Source of the DNA: Paenibacillus pabuli
Lineage (GTDB): Bacteria; Bacillota; Bacilli; Paenibacillales; Paenibacillaceae
Assembly: GCF_023101145.1 (NCBI RefSeq)
Contig: NZ_CP073714.1
Coordinates: forward strand, 6,076,001 to 6,140,000
Length of the DNA: 64,000 nt
Direction: 5' to 3'
Part shown: positions 48,583 to 56,874 of the stretch, in pieces
Numbering within the stretch: position 1 is the first letter of the stretch
Layout: each line of letters starts with the position of its first letter
Notes under the pieces: generated by a model
The model's input: the letters and a program-made list of their open reading frames with translations, nothing else
Told to the model about the DNA's origin: nothing
Databases searched by the model: none
Position numbers and translations under genes: made by a program

Positions 48583-48638
48583 GTCTCAATTCCCTCCTGT
48601 TCTGTCCCATTCTCATATGAGATCATGCTAATACTTGG

Positions 48639-48667
48639 TAGTATAGCCTTTTCACCGAGACGTAAAC
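48639..48667 (-). promoter_or_regulatory. candidate SigF promoter of lonB
   Basis: On the minus strand GTTTA (48663-48667), a 14-nt spacer and GGCTATACTA (48639-48648) match the forespore SigF pattern (GYWTA, about 15, GGNNANANTW). It lies about 55 nt upstream of the lonB ATG and agrees with SigF control in B. subtilis. Confidence 0.6.
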
Positions 48668-48696
48668 GGGTGGTCGGGAAATTGTATGTTTAAGAG

Positions 48697-48730
48697 CAAA
48701 AAAACAGCCCGTCATTGCTGACGGACTGTT
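48697..48730 (-). terminator. terminator after ispG
   Basis: AACAGTCCGTCA pairs with TGACGGGCTGTT around GCAA (48703-48730, one mismatch) and runs into T7 on the minus strand. Confidence 0.88.
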
Positions 48731-48752
48731 CACAAAACGATATATAAATGAA

Positions 48753-49850
48753 TCAGTGCGAGCGGCCAGGAATAACTCCTGTCGTTTCATAAGACTCCAC
48801 GATTTTGTCGATCTCTTTTTTCAATTCTTCCACCATGATTTCTTCCGGCACTTTACGGATCATTTTACCATGACGGAACAACAAGCCTTCTCCGCGTGCA
48901 CCGGCAATACCGATATCCGCTTCCTTCGCTTCCCCTGGACCGTTAACAGCACAACCCAGCACGGATACTTTGATCGGCACCTTAAGCTTCGAGATATACT
49001 CTTCCACTTCATTTGCAATGGAGAACAGATCGATATCCAAACGGCCACAGGTAGGACAAGAAATCAGTGTAGCTGCATTGGAAATCAGACCAAAGGTTTT
49101 GAGCAGGTCACGCGCTACCTTGATCTCTTCAACCGGATCCGCACTAAGCGATATCCGCATTGTGGAACCAATACCCATGGATAACAAGGCACCCATACCG
49201 GCTGAACTTTTGATTGTGCCAGAGAACAACGTACCCGCTTCGGTAATGCCCAAATGCAAAGGATATTGAATGATTTGAGCAGCTTTGGTATACGCTTCAA
49301 TCGCCATCGGTACATCCGATGCTTTGAGAGACACGATAATATCGTGGAAATCCAGCTCTTCCAAAATACCAATGTGATAAAGTGCACTTTCTACCATAGC
49401 ATCTGCCGTTGGATAGCCATACTTTTCGAGCAAATGATTTTCCAAAGAACCTGCGTTTACCCCGATCCGAATCGGAATACCTTTTTCTTTACAAGCTTTG
49501 ACGACCTCTTCTACTTTGGCACGTTTGCCGATATTGCCGGGATTAATCCGTACTTTATCGATGCCGTTCTCAATCGCAAGAAGAGCCAGCTTATAATTAA
49601 AATGGATATCCGCTACAAGCGGAATATTGATCCGTTTCTTGATTTCCTTGATGGCTGCGGCAGCTTCCTCATTATTCACCGTTACACGCACCACTTGACA
49701 ACCCGCTTCTTCCAAACGCAAAATCTCTGCAACGGTTGCCTCAACGTCTGCCGTTTTTGTTGTACACATGCTCTGGATGATGACCTCGTTGCTGCCACCA
49801 ATCGTTAAGTTCCCCACTTTTACGGGTCGTGTATCTTGTCTTAAAAACAT
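48753..49850 (-). CDS. ispG: 4-hydroxy-3-methylbut-2-enyl diphosphate synthase (flavodoxin)
   Basis: A 365-residue iron-sulfur enzyme of the MEP isoprenoid pathway. The three [4Fe-4S] cysteines are in ISCPTCGR (two) and LGCAVNGPGEA (about 263-305), with the TIM-barrel substrate motifs RVNPGNIG-like (VRINPGNIGKR) earlier. ATG 49848-49850 follows GGGGAGAG; the frame is open 28 codons further. In B. subtilis ispG (yqfY) is elsewhere; here it follows clpX, with a terminator after it. Confidence 0.95.
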   Translation of the reverse strand: MFLRQDTRPVKVGNLTIGGSNEVIIQSMCTTKTADVEATVAEILRLEEAGCQVVRVTVNNEEAAAAIKEIKKRINIPLVADIHFNYKLALLAIENGIDKVRINPGNIGKRAKVEEVVKACKEKGIPIRIGVNAGSLENHLLEKYGYPTADAMVESALYHIGILEELDFHDIIVSLKASDVPMAIEAYTKAAQIIQYPLHLGITEAGTLFSGTIKSSAGMGALLSMGIGSTMRISLSADPVEEIKVARDLLKTFGLISNAATLISCPTCGRLDIDLFSIANEVEEYISKLKVPIKVSVLGCAVNGPGEAKEADIGIAGARGEGLLFRHGKMIRKVPEEIMVEELKKEIDKIVESYETTGVIPGRSH

Positions 49851-49973
49851 GAGTGATTTCTCTCCCCACAACGTCAAAGCTCCACCCTGACAGAGACATG
49901 AATTCGCCTTCTGCCAGGAGTGGAGAACTGACAAGTCTATATTTCAGTGTTGAAACGGAATATTCACCTTTAG

Positions 49974-51227
49974 TTAGGCACTTTCTTCCTGCTTGTCGTC
50001 CTTGGATTGGCTCAGTTCAGGCACGACTCTTTTCTCAACGACCTCTTCGGTAATGACACAGTTCGTAACATCATCACGGGAAGGCACTTCGTACATAATC
50101 TCAAGCATAATGCCCTCGATAATTGCGCGCAGTCCACGTGCACCCGTGTTACGTTTGATGGCTTCCTTCGCAATCGCAAGCAATGCTCCTGGTTCAAACA
50201 CCAGATTAACATTATCCAGCTCAAGCAATTTTTGGTATTGTTTCGTAAGCGCATTTTTTGGCTCGGAAAGAATCCGTACCAATGTGTCTTCATCCAGCGG
50301 TTCCAAAGTGGAGATGACTGGCAAACGGCCTACAAACTCCGGAATCAGACCGAATTTCAGCAAGTCTTCCGGCAATACCATACCCAGATATTCACCTGGT
50401 TTAAGATCTTTCTGTTCCGCAACGGTGTTAAAGCCGATGACTTTTTTACCGATCCGGCGTTTGATCATTTGTTCCAGACCATCAAAGGCACCGCCGCAAA
50501 TGAACAAGATGTTAGTGGTATCAATTTGGATGAATTCCTGATGAGGATGCTTACGTCCACCTTGTGGTGGTACAGAAGCTACAGTTCCTTCCAGAATTTT
50601 CAGAAGCGCCTGTTGAACACCTTCACCCGATACATCACGTGTAATGGATGGGTTCTCGGATTTACGCGCTACTTTATCAATTTCATCAATATAAATAATG
50701 CCGCGCTCTGCTTTTTCAACATCATAATCAGCAGCTTGAATCAGCTTGAGCAGAATATTCTCTACATCTTCGCCGACATAACCAGCTTCTGTCAATGAAG
50801 TCGCATCAGCAATAGCAAAAGGAACATTAAGGATTTTGGCCATCGTTTGCGCAAGCAACGTTTTACCAGAACCCGTAGGTCCTAACAGCAAAATGTTACT
50901 TTTTTGCAATTCAACATCCTCAATCTTGCTTTGCGTGTTGATCCGTTTATAGTGGTTATAAACCGCTACAGACAAAGATTTCTTCGCCTGATCCTGTCCA
51001 ATGACATACTGGTCAAGAATATCGCGGATTTCTTTCGGTTTTGGAATATCTTTGAGGTCCAGTTCTTCGTCATGACCAAGCTCTTCCTCTACGATTTCAG
51101 TGCACAGTTCGATACATTCATCGCAAATGTAAACGCCTGGTCCAGCGACCAGCTTGCGCACCTGTTCCTGAGATTTACCGCAAAAAGAGCATTTCAATTG
51201 CCCTTTCTCATCGTTAAATTTAAACAT
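49974..51227 (-). CDS. clpX: ClpX, ATPase subunit of the ClpXP protease
   Basis: A 417-residue unfoldase with an N-terminal zinc-binding domain (CSFCGK...CDECIELC, about 14-43), Walker A GPTGSGKT (about 116), Walker B IYIDEIDK, the pore loop in GYVGEDVE and the IGF loop that docks on ClpP (KVIGFNT, about 265). It lies 12 bp downstream of clpP, so both subunits of the protease are co-transcribed, unlike B. subtilis where clpP is unlinked. Confidence 0.97.
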   Translation of the reverse strand: MFKFNDEKGQLKCSFCGKSQEQVRKLVAGPGVYICDECIELCTEIVEEELGHDEELDLKDIPKPKEIRDILDQYVIGQDQAKKSLSVAVYNHYKRINTQSKIEDVELQKSNILLLGPTGSGKTLLAQTMAKILNVPFAIADATSLTEAGYVGEDVENILLKLIQAADYDVEKAERGIIYIDEIDKVARKSENPSITRDVSGEGVQQALLKILEGTVASVPPQGGRKHPHQEFIQIDTTNILFICGGAFDGLEQMIKRRIGKKVIGFNTVAEQKDLKPGEYLGMVLPEDLLKFGLIPEFVGRLPVISTLEPLDEDTLVRILSEPKNALTKQYQKLLELDNVNLVFEPGALLAIAKEAIKRNTGARGLRAIIEGIMLEIMYEVPSRDDVTNCVITEEVVEKRVVPELSQSKDDKQEESA

Positions 51228-51239
51228 GAAACCACCCCT

Positions 51240-51830
51240 TTAGGAATTGATCGGTCTGCTGAGCACCTGGTCAATAATGCCGTACGTTTTGGCTTCCTCA
51301 GCACTCATAAAGAAGTCACGGTCTGTGTCCCGCTCGATTTTCTCAAGAGGTTGACCTGTACGATCGACGTATATTTGATTCAGTTTCTGACGTGTTTTAA
51401 TAATCCATTCGGCGTGAATTTTGATATCCGCAGCCTGTCCTTGAACGCCGCCAAGCGGCTGATGAATCATCACTTCGCTGTTCGTCAGCGCATATCGTTT
51501 GCCAGGAGCACCGGCTGTCAGCAATAACGAGCCCATGCTTGCTGCCATACCTACGCAAATGGTCGATACATCCGGCTTGATATATTGCATCGTATCGTAT
51601 ATACCCATCCCTGCGGTGACAGAACCACCAGGTGAATTAATGTACAAGCTGATATCTTTCTCAGGATCGTCGGCTGCCAAAAACAAAAGCTGCGCTATGA
51701 CAAGATTGGCTACATCGTCATCAATCGCACTGGTTAAAAAGATAATGCGATCCTTCAGCAAACGCGAATATATATCGTAAGACCGCTCGCCTCGATTGGT
51801 TTGTTCAACAACCATTGGCACCAGACTCAT
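51240..51830 (-). CDS. clpP: ClpP, proteolytic subunit of Clp proteases
   Basis: A 196-residue serine peptidase forming the tetradecameric chamber. The catalytic triad is visible: Ser in GMAASMGSLLL (about 98), His in VMIHQPLGG (about 123) and Asp near residue 172. The N terminus MSLVPMVVEQTNRGERSYDIYSRL is the usual propeptide region. No CtsR operator was found; a SigA-type promoter lies about 65 nt upstream. Confidence 0.97.
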   Translation of the reverse strand: MSLVPMVVEQTNRGERSYDIYSRLLKDRIIFLTSAIDDDVANLVIAQLLFLAADDPEKDISLYINSPGGSVTAGMGIYDTMQYIKPDVSTICVGMAASMGSLLLTAGAPGKRYALTNSEVMIHQPLGGVQGQAADIKIHAEWIIKTRQKLNQIYVDRTGQPLEKIERDTDRDFFMSAEEAKTYGIIDQVLSRPINS

Positions 51831-51892
51831 GAGACCAACCTCTTTTCTACATGTAATTAGACATAGGCTACCTGTAAAGCAAACCCAAATTC

Positions 51893-51921
51893 ATTCTAAC
51901 ACGTTCCTGTGACAATGTCAT
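51893..51921 (-). promoter_or_regulatory. promoter of clpP-clpX
   Basis: ATGACA (51916-51921), a 17-nt spacer and TAGAAT (51893-51898) with an extended TGT, on the minus strand. The stretch 51922-52129 upstream shows no gene or CtsR heptads. Confidence 0.68.
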
Positions 51922-52129
51922 TTTTCACAAGTGGTGTCAAGACGGAGCGAGTTACTTTTTTGCCTGATCATATTTAACCATGTTTTCTATGTATGTGCAA
52001 ATCGGAGCAATCCTATGCCGTTTACCCTTATTTTATTTGAAGGAGAACCATAGGACGTTGGAGATGCAAACAATATTGCAACAAATCCATCCATATTATT
52101 ACTGATTCACCTATAAAATGGATGCCATA

Positions 52130-52167
52130 ATTTAAAAATAAGGCACGCAATGATTCACGTGCCTTAT
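52130..52167 (-). terminator. terminator after tig
   Basis: A perfect 10-bp stem (52138-52147 with 52158-52167), 10-nt loop, followed by T5 on the minus strand. Confidence 0.88.
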
Positions 52168-52202
52168 CGTTTATTCAGCTGTTCATTACATAACAGCTTG
52201 TC

Positions 52203-53543
52203 TTATTTTTCGTCAGCTTCTGCAGCAACTTCTTCAGCTGGAGCTTCAACAGCTTCAACGACTTTGCTGTTCTCAACGAGAACATCGATCGTTTTACGCA
52301 GTTTCACTTCATCACGAAGGCTGTCCAGGGAACCATTACCCTCGAGAATGCCACGAATCTCTTCAGCAGGACGCTTGTAAGACTCAGCCATTTTTTCGAG
52401 TTCTTGGTTAACTTCTTCGTCAGACACTTCAATGTTTTCCGCTTTACCAACTGCTTCAAGAACCAGATTGTTGCGAACACGTTTGGAAGCATCTTCCTGC
52501 ATTTGTCCTCTCAGGTCAGCTTGTGTTTGACCGGAGAAGCTCAGGAACATTTCCAGGTTCATACCTTGGTTGCGCAGACGGTTGTCGAAATCACGCATCA
52601 TGTTTTGTACTTCGCTGTCAACCATTGCAGAAGGAATGTCCACTTCAGCATTTTCAGCCACTTTTTCTACAACAGCATTTTCTTGAGCTGCTTTGGCTTC
52701 GTCTGCTTTGCGGGATTCCAATTGTTTTTTCAGATCAGCTTTGTACTCTTCAAGCGTATCGAATTCACTAACATCTTTAGCAAACTCGTCATCCAATTCA
52801 GGAAGTTGTTTACGTTTGATTTCATGCACTTTCACTTTGAATACCGCTTGTTTGCCAGCCAGTTCAGCTGCATGGTAGCTCTCTGGGAAAGTCACTTCAA
52901 CGTCTTTGAAGTCGCCAGTGGACAGACCCACAACTTGCTCTTCAAATCCTGGGATGAAGGTGTTGGAACCAAGTTCCAGGGAATAACGCTCAGCTTTTCC
53001 GCCTTCAAACGGTACACCATCAACTGAACCGTCAAAGTCGATTACAGCAACATCGCCGTTTTGTGCAGCACCTTCGTCGATTACAACGAGTTCTGCGTGA
53101 CGTTGTTGAAGACGCTCGAGCTCTTCAGTCACTTCTACATCCGTTACTTCATGTTTGGCTACAGCAACTTCAACGCCTTTGTAGTCACCCAGTGTAACTT
53201 CAGGTTTAACGGTTACTTTCGCTTTGAACTTGAATACTTGTCCTTTAGCGAATTGTTCGATATCTACATCAGGACGATCAACCGGGAAGATATCCGTTTG
53301 GTCGATTGCTTCTGTGTAAGCTTCAGGAAGCAAAATGTCGATTGCTTCTTGATACAAGCTTTCCACACCAAAACGAGCTTCGAAGATTGGACGTGGAACT
53401 TTACCTTTACGGAATCCAGGTACGTTCGCTTGTTTAACTACTTTATTAAAAGCTTTGTCGAGTGCTGCAGTTACACGATCTGCACCCACTTCAACCTCAA
53501 GAACCCCAAGGTTCTTCTCTATCTTTTCCCAAGTTGCTTTCAT
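52203..53543 (-). CDS. tig: trigger factor
   Basis: A 446-residue ribosome-associated chaperone and prolyl isomerase. The ribosome-binding signature is in VPGFRKGKVPR (about 41-51), the FKBP-type domain spans about 150-245 (GDVAVIDFDGSVDGVPFEGG) and the C-terminal arms follow, ending in an Ala/Glu-rich tail. It is directly followed by clpP-clpX. Confidence 0.96.
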   Translation of the reverse strand: MKATWEKIEKNLGVLEVEVGADRVTAALDKAFNKVVKQANVPGFRKGKVPRPIFEARFGVESLYQEAIDILLPEAYTEAIDQTDIFPVDRPDVDIEQFAKGQVFKFKAKVTVKPEVTLGDYKGVEVAVAKHEVTDVEVTEELERLQQRHAELVVIDEGAAQNGDVAVIDFDGSVDGVPFEGGKAERYSLELGSNTFIPGFEEQVVGLSTGDFKDVEVTFPESYHAAELAGKQAVFKVKVHEIKRKQLPELDDEFAKDVSEFDTLEEYKADLKKQLESRKADEAKAAQENAVVEKVAENAEVDIPSAMVDSEVQNMMRDFDNRLRNQGMNLEMFLSFSGQTQADLRGQMQEDASKRVRNNLVLEAVGKAENIEVSDEEVNQELEKMAESYKRPAEEIRGILEGNGSLDSLRDEVKLRKTIDVLVENSKVVEAVEAPAEEVAAEADEK

Positions 53544-53607
53544 TGTATACTTTCCCCTCCAAAATTCACATGTTCACGTAGGCAATCACGTACAAAATAA
53601 CCATTTT

Positions 53608-53636
53608 AGTATAAACAAGATTAGATTCTTTTTCAA
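53608..53636 (-). promoter_or_regulatory. promoter of tig with overlapping inverted repeat
   Basis: TTGAAA (53631-53636), a 17-nt spacer and TATACT (53608-53613) on the minus strand. A perfect inverted repeat TCAAGGG-GAAT-CCCTTGA (53633-53650) overlaps the -35; it is followed by A residues on the minus strand, so it is not a terminator of the upstream gene and could be an operator. Confidence 0.68.
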
Positions 53637-53678
53637 GGGGAATCCCTTGATACGGTTTGAGGAAAACGTTTCCGGCCC

Positions 53679-54614
53679 CTACTGGCCGTCCAAACCGGCA
53701 GAAACAAACTGCTTCATCGATCGATATGCCTGCTCCAGACGAAAGCGCATCGCCCCAGTCACGGCATACATTGAGCGAGTATCTTCCTCGTCATGCGAAC
53801 CGCCCAGACTATCTGCAACGGTCATATGTAGAGCGGCTGCCCATATATCTGTCATGGAATCATTTTCTTCCAGCATGGACATATAATCACGGGTTCCATA
53901 TACGGCCATAACATATTGAATCCACAGTTCTTGTGCAAAATAAAAGAGTGTAGGTTCATGAACCTCCGTCTGATCTGCTACCCTTTCAAGAATCTGAACA
54001 ATCTGAAGCGGGAAGTCCTCAGGTCTTAGTGGTACGGTATCAATCTCCACTTCAACCGGCTCTTCCCCACGAGTAAACGCAATAACGCCTTGGACACCTC
54101 GGCGGCGTAATGTCTGAAGCACACGGAATTGAAGCAAAGGATGCAGTGTCTTGTCTTTGAGCCAACCGGTAAGCGAATCATCAATTTCTGGCCGATCAAG
54201 ATACGCAAGCTGCTCCAGCGCCAGCATCGTTTGTTCGGATAAAGGTTCTTCCATCACGGTACGAAGCATTTTCTCGGCATAACCATCGTCTTGCTCAAGC
54301 TTGGACCGGGCATGTTGGCGCGCCATGTCCTCTTCACTGATATCCTCTTCTTCACCCTCTTCACGAATCACTGGTGAATCTTCCCCGTAATGAGGGAAAG
54401 CCGCTTGAAGCCATTCGAGCAACGCTCGCCATTCGTCATAATGTCGTTCTTCCTGACCTTGGCATTGCAGTAAAAAGCGAAGCAGATCCATCGCTTCACC
54501 GTATCGTTCATTTTCTAGCATAACCGTCAATTGAATCTGGTAATAGTCCAGCGTCTTAGGAAACAGCACGATATTGTTGCTGTGCTCGGTTTCCGGGGTC
54601 GTGGATTCCTTAAT
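53679..54614 (-). CDS. YsoA-position helical repeat protein, probable ATT start
   Basis: An unrecognised, mostly helical, acidic protein directly upstream of tig, the place of ysoA (a TPR-type protein) in B. subtilis. Helical pairs with TPR/HEAT-like spacing are seen (YYQIQLTVMLENERYGEAMDLL, then KTLHPLLQFRVLQTLRRRGV). No catalytic motif, signal or membrane segment is present. The frame opens at TTG 54656 without a ribosome binding site. A perfect AGGAGGT (54621-54627) lies 6 nt before an ATT codon (54612-54614), with no ATG, GTG or TTG nearby, so initiation at ATT (311 residues) is likely. Function unknown. Confidence 0.72.
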   Translation of the reverse strand: MKESTTPETEHSNNIVLFPKTLDYYQIQLTVMLENERYGEAMDLLRFLLQCQGQEERHYDEWRALLEWLQAAFPHYGEDSPVIREEGEEEDISEEDMARQHARSKLEQDDGYAEKMLRTVMEEPLSEQTMLALEQLAYLDRPEIDDSLTGWLKDKTLHPLLQFRVLQTLRRRGVQGVIAFTRGEEPVEVEIDTVPLRPEDFPLQIVQILERVADQTEVHEPTLFYFAQELWIQYVMAVYGTRDYMSMLEENDSMTDIWAAALHMTVADSLGGSHDEEDTRSMYAVTGAMRFRLEQAYRSMKQFVSAGLDGQ

Positions 54615-54845
54615 AGGAGCACCTCCTCTGTATCCTGAATCTCCAGTCGCAATCAACCATAAGTAGATGTATATTAAACGAAAGTCGATCTATTTTTTGA
54701 GTTCTTCTGATATTCTAACATAACCTTAATTATAATGAAAAAAACGTTGCTGCCGCCAAATATCATATATGAAAATTAGTTTAAAATAAAATGTTTGATA
54801 TTCATCATTATTTGTGATAAAATCATTTTTGCTTGAAAATTTCAT

Positions 54846-55056
<211 letters not shown>

Positions 55057-55103
55057 TAAAAAAAGGGGGTCTCGAAAGGGCTCACCATCTCGCTACAAGG
55101 TTC

Positions 55104-55295
55104 TAACGAATCTAGGGCGTCTTAAACGGCCGATTTACTTGGCATGCCAATTTTAACGAACTACAGTGACGTTATTTCGGTGAAAACACGGCAGCTGAGC
55201 TTAAAAAGTGACTTAATAAATGAATAACGTCTCTGAGATTCGTTACAACTCAGAATGGTGCAAATGAGTGCGAATAACGTGTGTCAGGTTCGTTA
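55104..55295. repeat. array of four hyphenated palindromes TAACG-N11-CGTTA
   Basis: Three exact units TAACG-N11-CGTTA occur at 55154-55174, 55225-55245 and 55275-55295; a fourth, degenerate one begins at 55104. The inner 11 bases are related (CTCTGAGA-like), and the units are in opposite orientations, two each way. Start-to-start distances are 50, 71 and 50 bp. No ORF with a ribosome binding site covers the array. It resembles a REP- or MITE-like noncoding repeat cluster, or an array of protein-binding sites. Confidence 0.8.
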
Positions 55296-55352
55296 AGCCA
55301 AAATAATCCGAACAAAGGGCGGCCATCGTCAGGCTCATGACTTATATTAAAG

Positions 55353-55400
55353 CCCTTCTGGGACTTAATAGAAAAAGCTTCCTACGGGAAGCCTTTTTTT
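55353..55400 (+). repeat. third tRNA-Arg 3'-end/terminator copy (no tRNA body)
   Basis: CCCTTCTGGGAC (55353-55364) equals the tRNA-Arg 3' end with one change, followed after 6 bases by the same AAGCTTCC/GGAAGC terminator hairpin and a T7 run. The tRNA body is absent, so this is a truncated duplicate. Between the array and this copy (55296-55352) nothing else is seen. Confidence 0.8.
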
Positions 55401-55460
55401 GCGATTTGGATAGATTTGATCCGTTCATTGTCTCTTGTTGACACGGGATGTTATGCTTGT

Positions 55461-55492
55461 TTGTGTATATGTATGTATCAATGTATACATAT
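55461..55492 (+). promoter_or_regulatory. promoter and possible operator of the MFS transporter
   Basis: TTGTGT (55461-55466), a 17-nt spacer and TATACA (55484-55489) precede the MFS gene. An 8-bp inverted repeat ATATGTAT-N10-ATACATAT (55467-55492) fills the spacer and -10, where a repressor could bind. No regulator gene is adjacent. Confidence 0.5.
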
Positions 55493-55520
55493 TAGACAAA
55501 TAAACTATAGGAGATTTACC

Positions 55521-56753
55521 ATGCCCTCATCTTTACATCAAAACTCGCCTGACCGCTCTACGGTTGATAATTCATCGCCGGCATCCATGAAACTCGGACT
55601 CTTGCTGGCAGGTATTATTGTTATCGCAGCGACAATGCGCTCACCGATCACGGCAGCAGGTCCAATTGTGGAGCTGATCCGTACAGATACAGGAATAAGT
55701 CATACATTAGCAGGCTTACTGACCTCTCTTCCGTTGCTTGCCTTCGCGGCAATCTCTCCGTTCGCCCCACAATTGGCTCGAAGATTCGGACTAGAGACCG
55801 CCCTGTTAACTGCCATAATCCTGGTAACCATAGGCGTTGCCCTCCGGTTTATGCCCTCTGTTCCCATTCTCTTCGTCGGAACAGCAATCCTTGGATGCGG
55901 CATCGCTCTGAGCAACGTACTTCTGCCCAGTCTGATCAAACGGGATTTCCCATTGCGAGTGGGACTCGTTACCGGCCTATATTCCGTGTCCATGAACATA
56001 TGGGGCGCTATCGCCTCAGGAATCAGTGTTCCAGCCGCAGGCCTGACCGCCATGGGATGGCACGCCTCACTGGGCATGTGGGCTGTACTGTCCATTCTGG
56101 CCCTGATTCTCTGGCTGCCTCACGTCCGTTCTGGCCGACGCGGGGAAGTTTATGTTGCTTCGAGAACCGAAGCGAAGCCGGTTCGTCTGATGACATCTTC
56201 CTTAGCTTGGTATGTCACATTATTCATGGGGCTGCAATCTTTAATTTTTTACACTACAATTACTTGGCTGCCCGAGGTTCTATCTGATCAGGGTTTCAGT
56301 TCATCTTCAGCAGGTTGGATGCTATCTCTGATGCAAATGGTTAGTGTTCCGGTAACGTTCATCGTTCCCATTTTGGCTGGGCGAATGAAAGATCAACGTG
56401 GGCTGACAGCAATCACCTGCTCATGCCTGATCATGGGATACGCGTTCCTATTAAGCGGTATATCCTCTCTCGTAACCGTCGGTGTTGCTTTGGCCGGCGT
56501 TGGAGCCGGGGCTTCGTTCGGACTTGTAACCATGTTTTTTGTACTGCGCACGTCGGATGCAAGACAGGCTGCAGGGCTTTCAGGTATGGCTCAATCCTTT
56601 GGGTACATGCTGGCAGCCGTGGGACCTTTGCTGTTCGGCGTACTTCATGATTGGACAAAAGGATGGACGATCCCACTACTGGTACAGGTGCTCCTTGCAG
56701 TAGTTTTACTGATTGCAGGAATCAAGGCCAGCAAGAATCGAGTGATCGGTTAG
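55521..56753 (+). CDS. MFS transporter, CynX/NimT-like
   Basis: A 410-residue membrane protein with about twelve helices. The pattern of the first helix (MRSPITAAGPIVELI), LLTSLPLLAFAAISPFAPQLARRFG and the loop-8/9 LAGRMKDQRG fits the cyanate/nitroimidazole (CynX/NimT/YeaN) branch of the major facilitator superfamily. The substrate cannot be told. The ATG at 55521 has AGGAGAT 6 nt upstream; the frame is open 35 codons before it. One of few plus-strand genes, inside the tRNA-Arg flanked segment, with a terminator shared with the protease gene. Confidence 0.85.
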   Translation: MPSSLHQNSPDRSTVDNSSPASMKLGLLLAGIIVIAATMRSPITAAGPIVELIRTDTGISHTLAGLLTSLPLLAFAAISPFAPQLARRFGLETALLTAIILVTIGVALRFMPSVPILFVGTAILGCGIALSNVLLPSLIKRDFPLRVGLVTGLYSVSMNIWGAIASGISVPAAGLTAMGWHASLGMWAVLSILALILWLPHVRSGRRGEVYVASRTEAKPVRLMTSSLAWYVTLFMGLQSLIFYTTITWLPEVLSDQGFSSSSAGWMLSLMQMVSVPVTFIVPILAGRMKDQRGLTAITCSCLIMGYAFLLSGISSLVTVGVALAGVGAGASFGLVTMFFVLRTSDARQAAGLSGMAQSFGYMLAAVGPLLFGVLHDWTKGWTIPLLVQVLLAVVLLIAGIKASKNRVIG

Positions 56754-56790
56754 TTTCAAAACCAACTATTCCCTACATGAAAAATAACAA

Positions 56791-56836
56791 AATTAAACGG
56801 CCTCCATCCGCGAAACCGAGATGGAGGCCGTTTATG
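56791..56836. terminator. bidirectional terminator between MFS and protease genes
   Basis: A perfect 13-bp stem (56795-56807 with 56821-56833), 13-nt loop. On the minus strand it is followed by TTTAATTTTGTTATTTTT, on the plus strand only by a short T run. It lies between the convergent genes. Confidence 0.85.
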
Positions 56837-56874
56837 CAAATACCCATTCCTTCAATTATTCCGTGCAGAAGAAC

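Noticed and set aside
51831..52130. CtsR operator upstream of clpP
   Set aside because: I searched for the GTCAAA-type heptad direct repeat expected by analogy with B. subtilis and found none.
6608..53911. Long plus-strand ORFs opposite pheA, obg, mreB, hemA, lonA, clpX and tig
   Set aside because: They mirror well-identified minus-strand genes, show no families and lack ribosome binding sites.
55104..55295. CRISPR array
   Set aside because: Units change orientation and are only partly conserved; there are no cas genes in the window.
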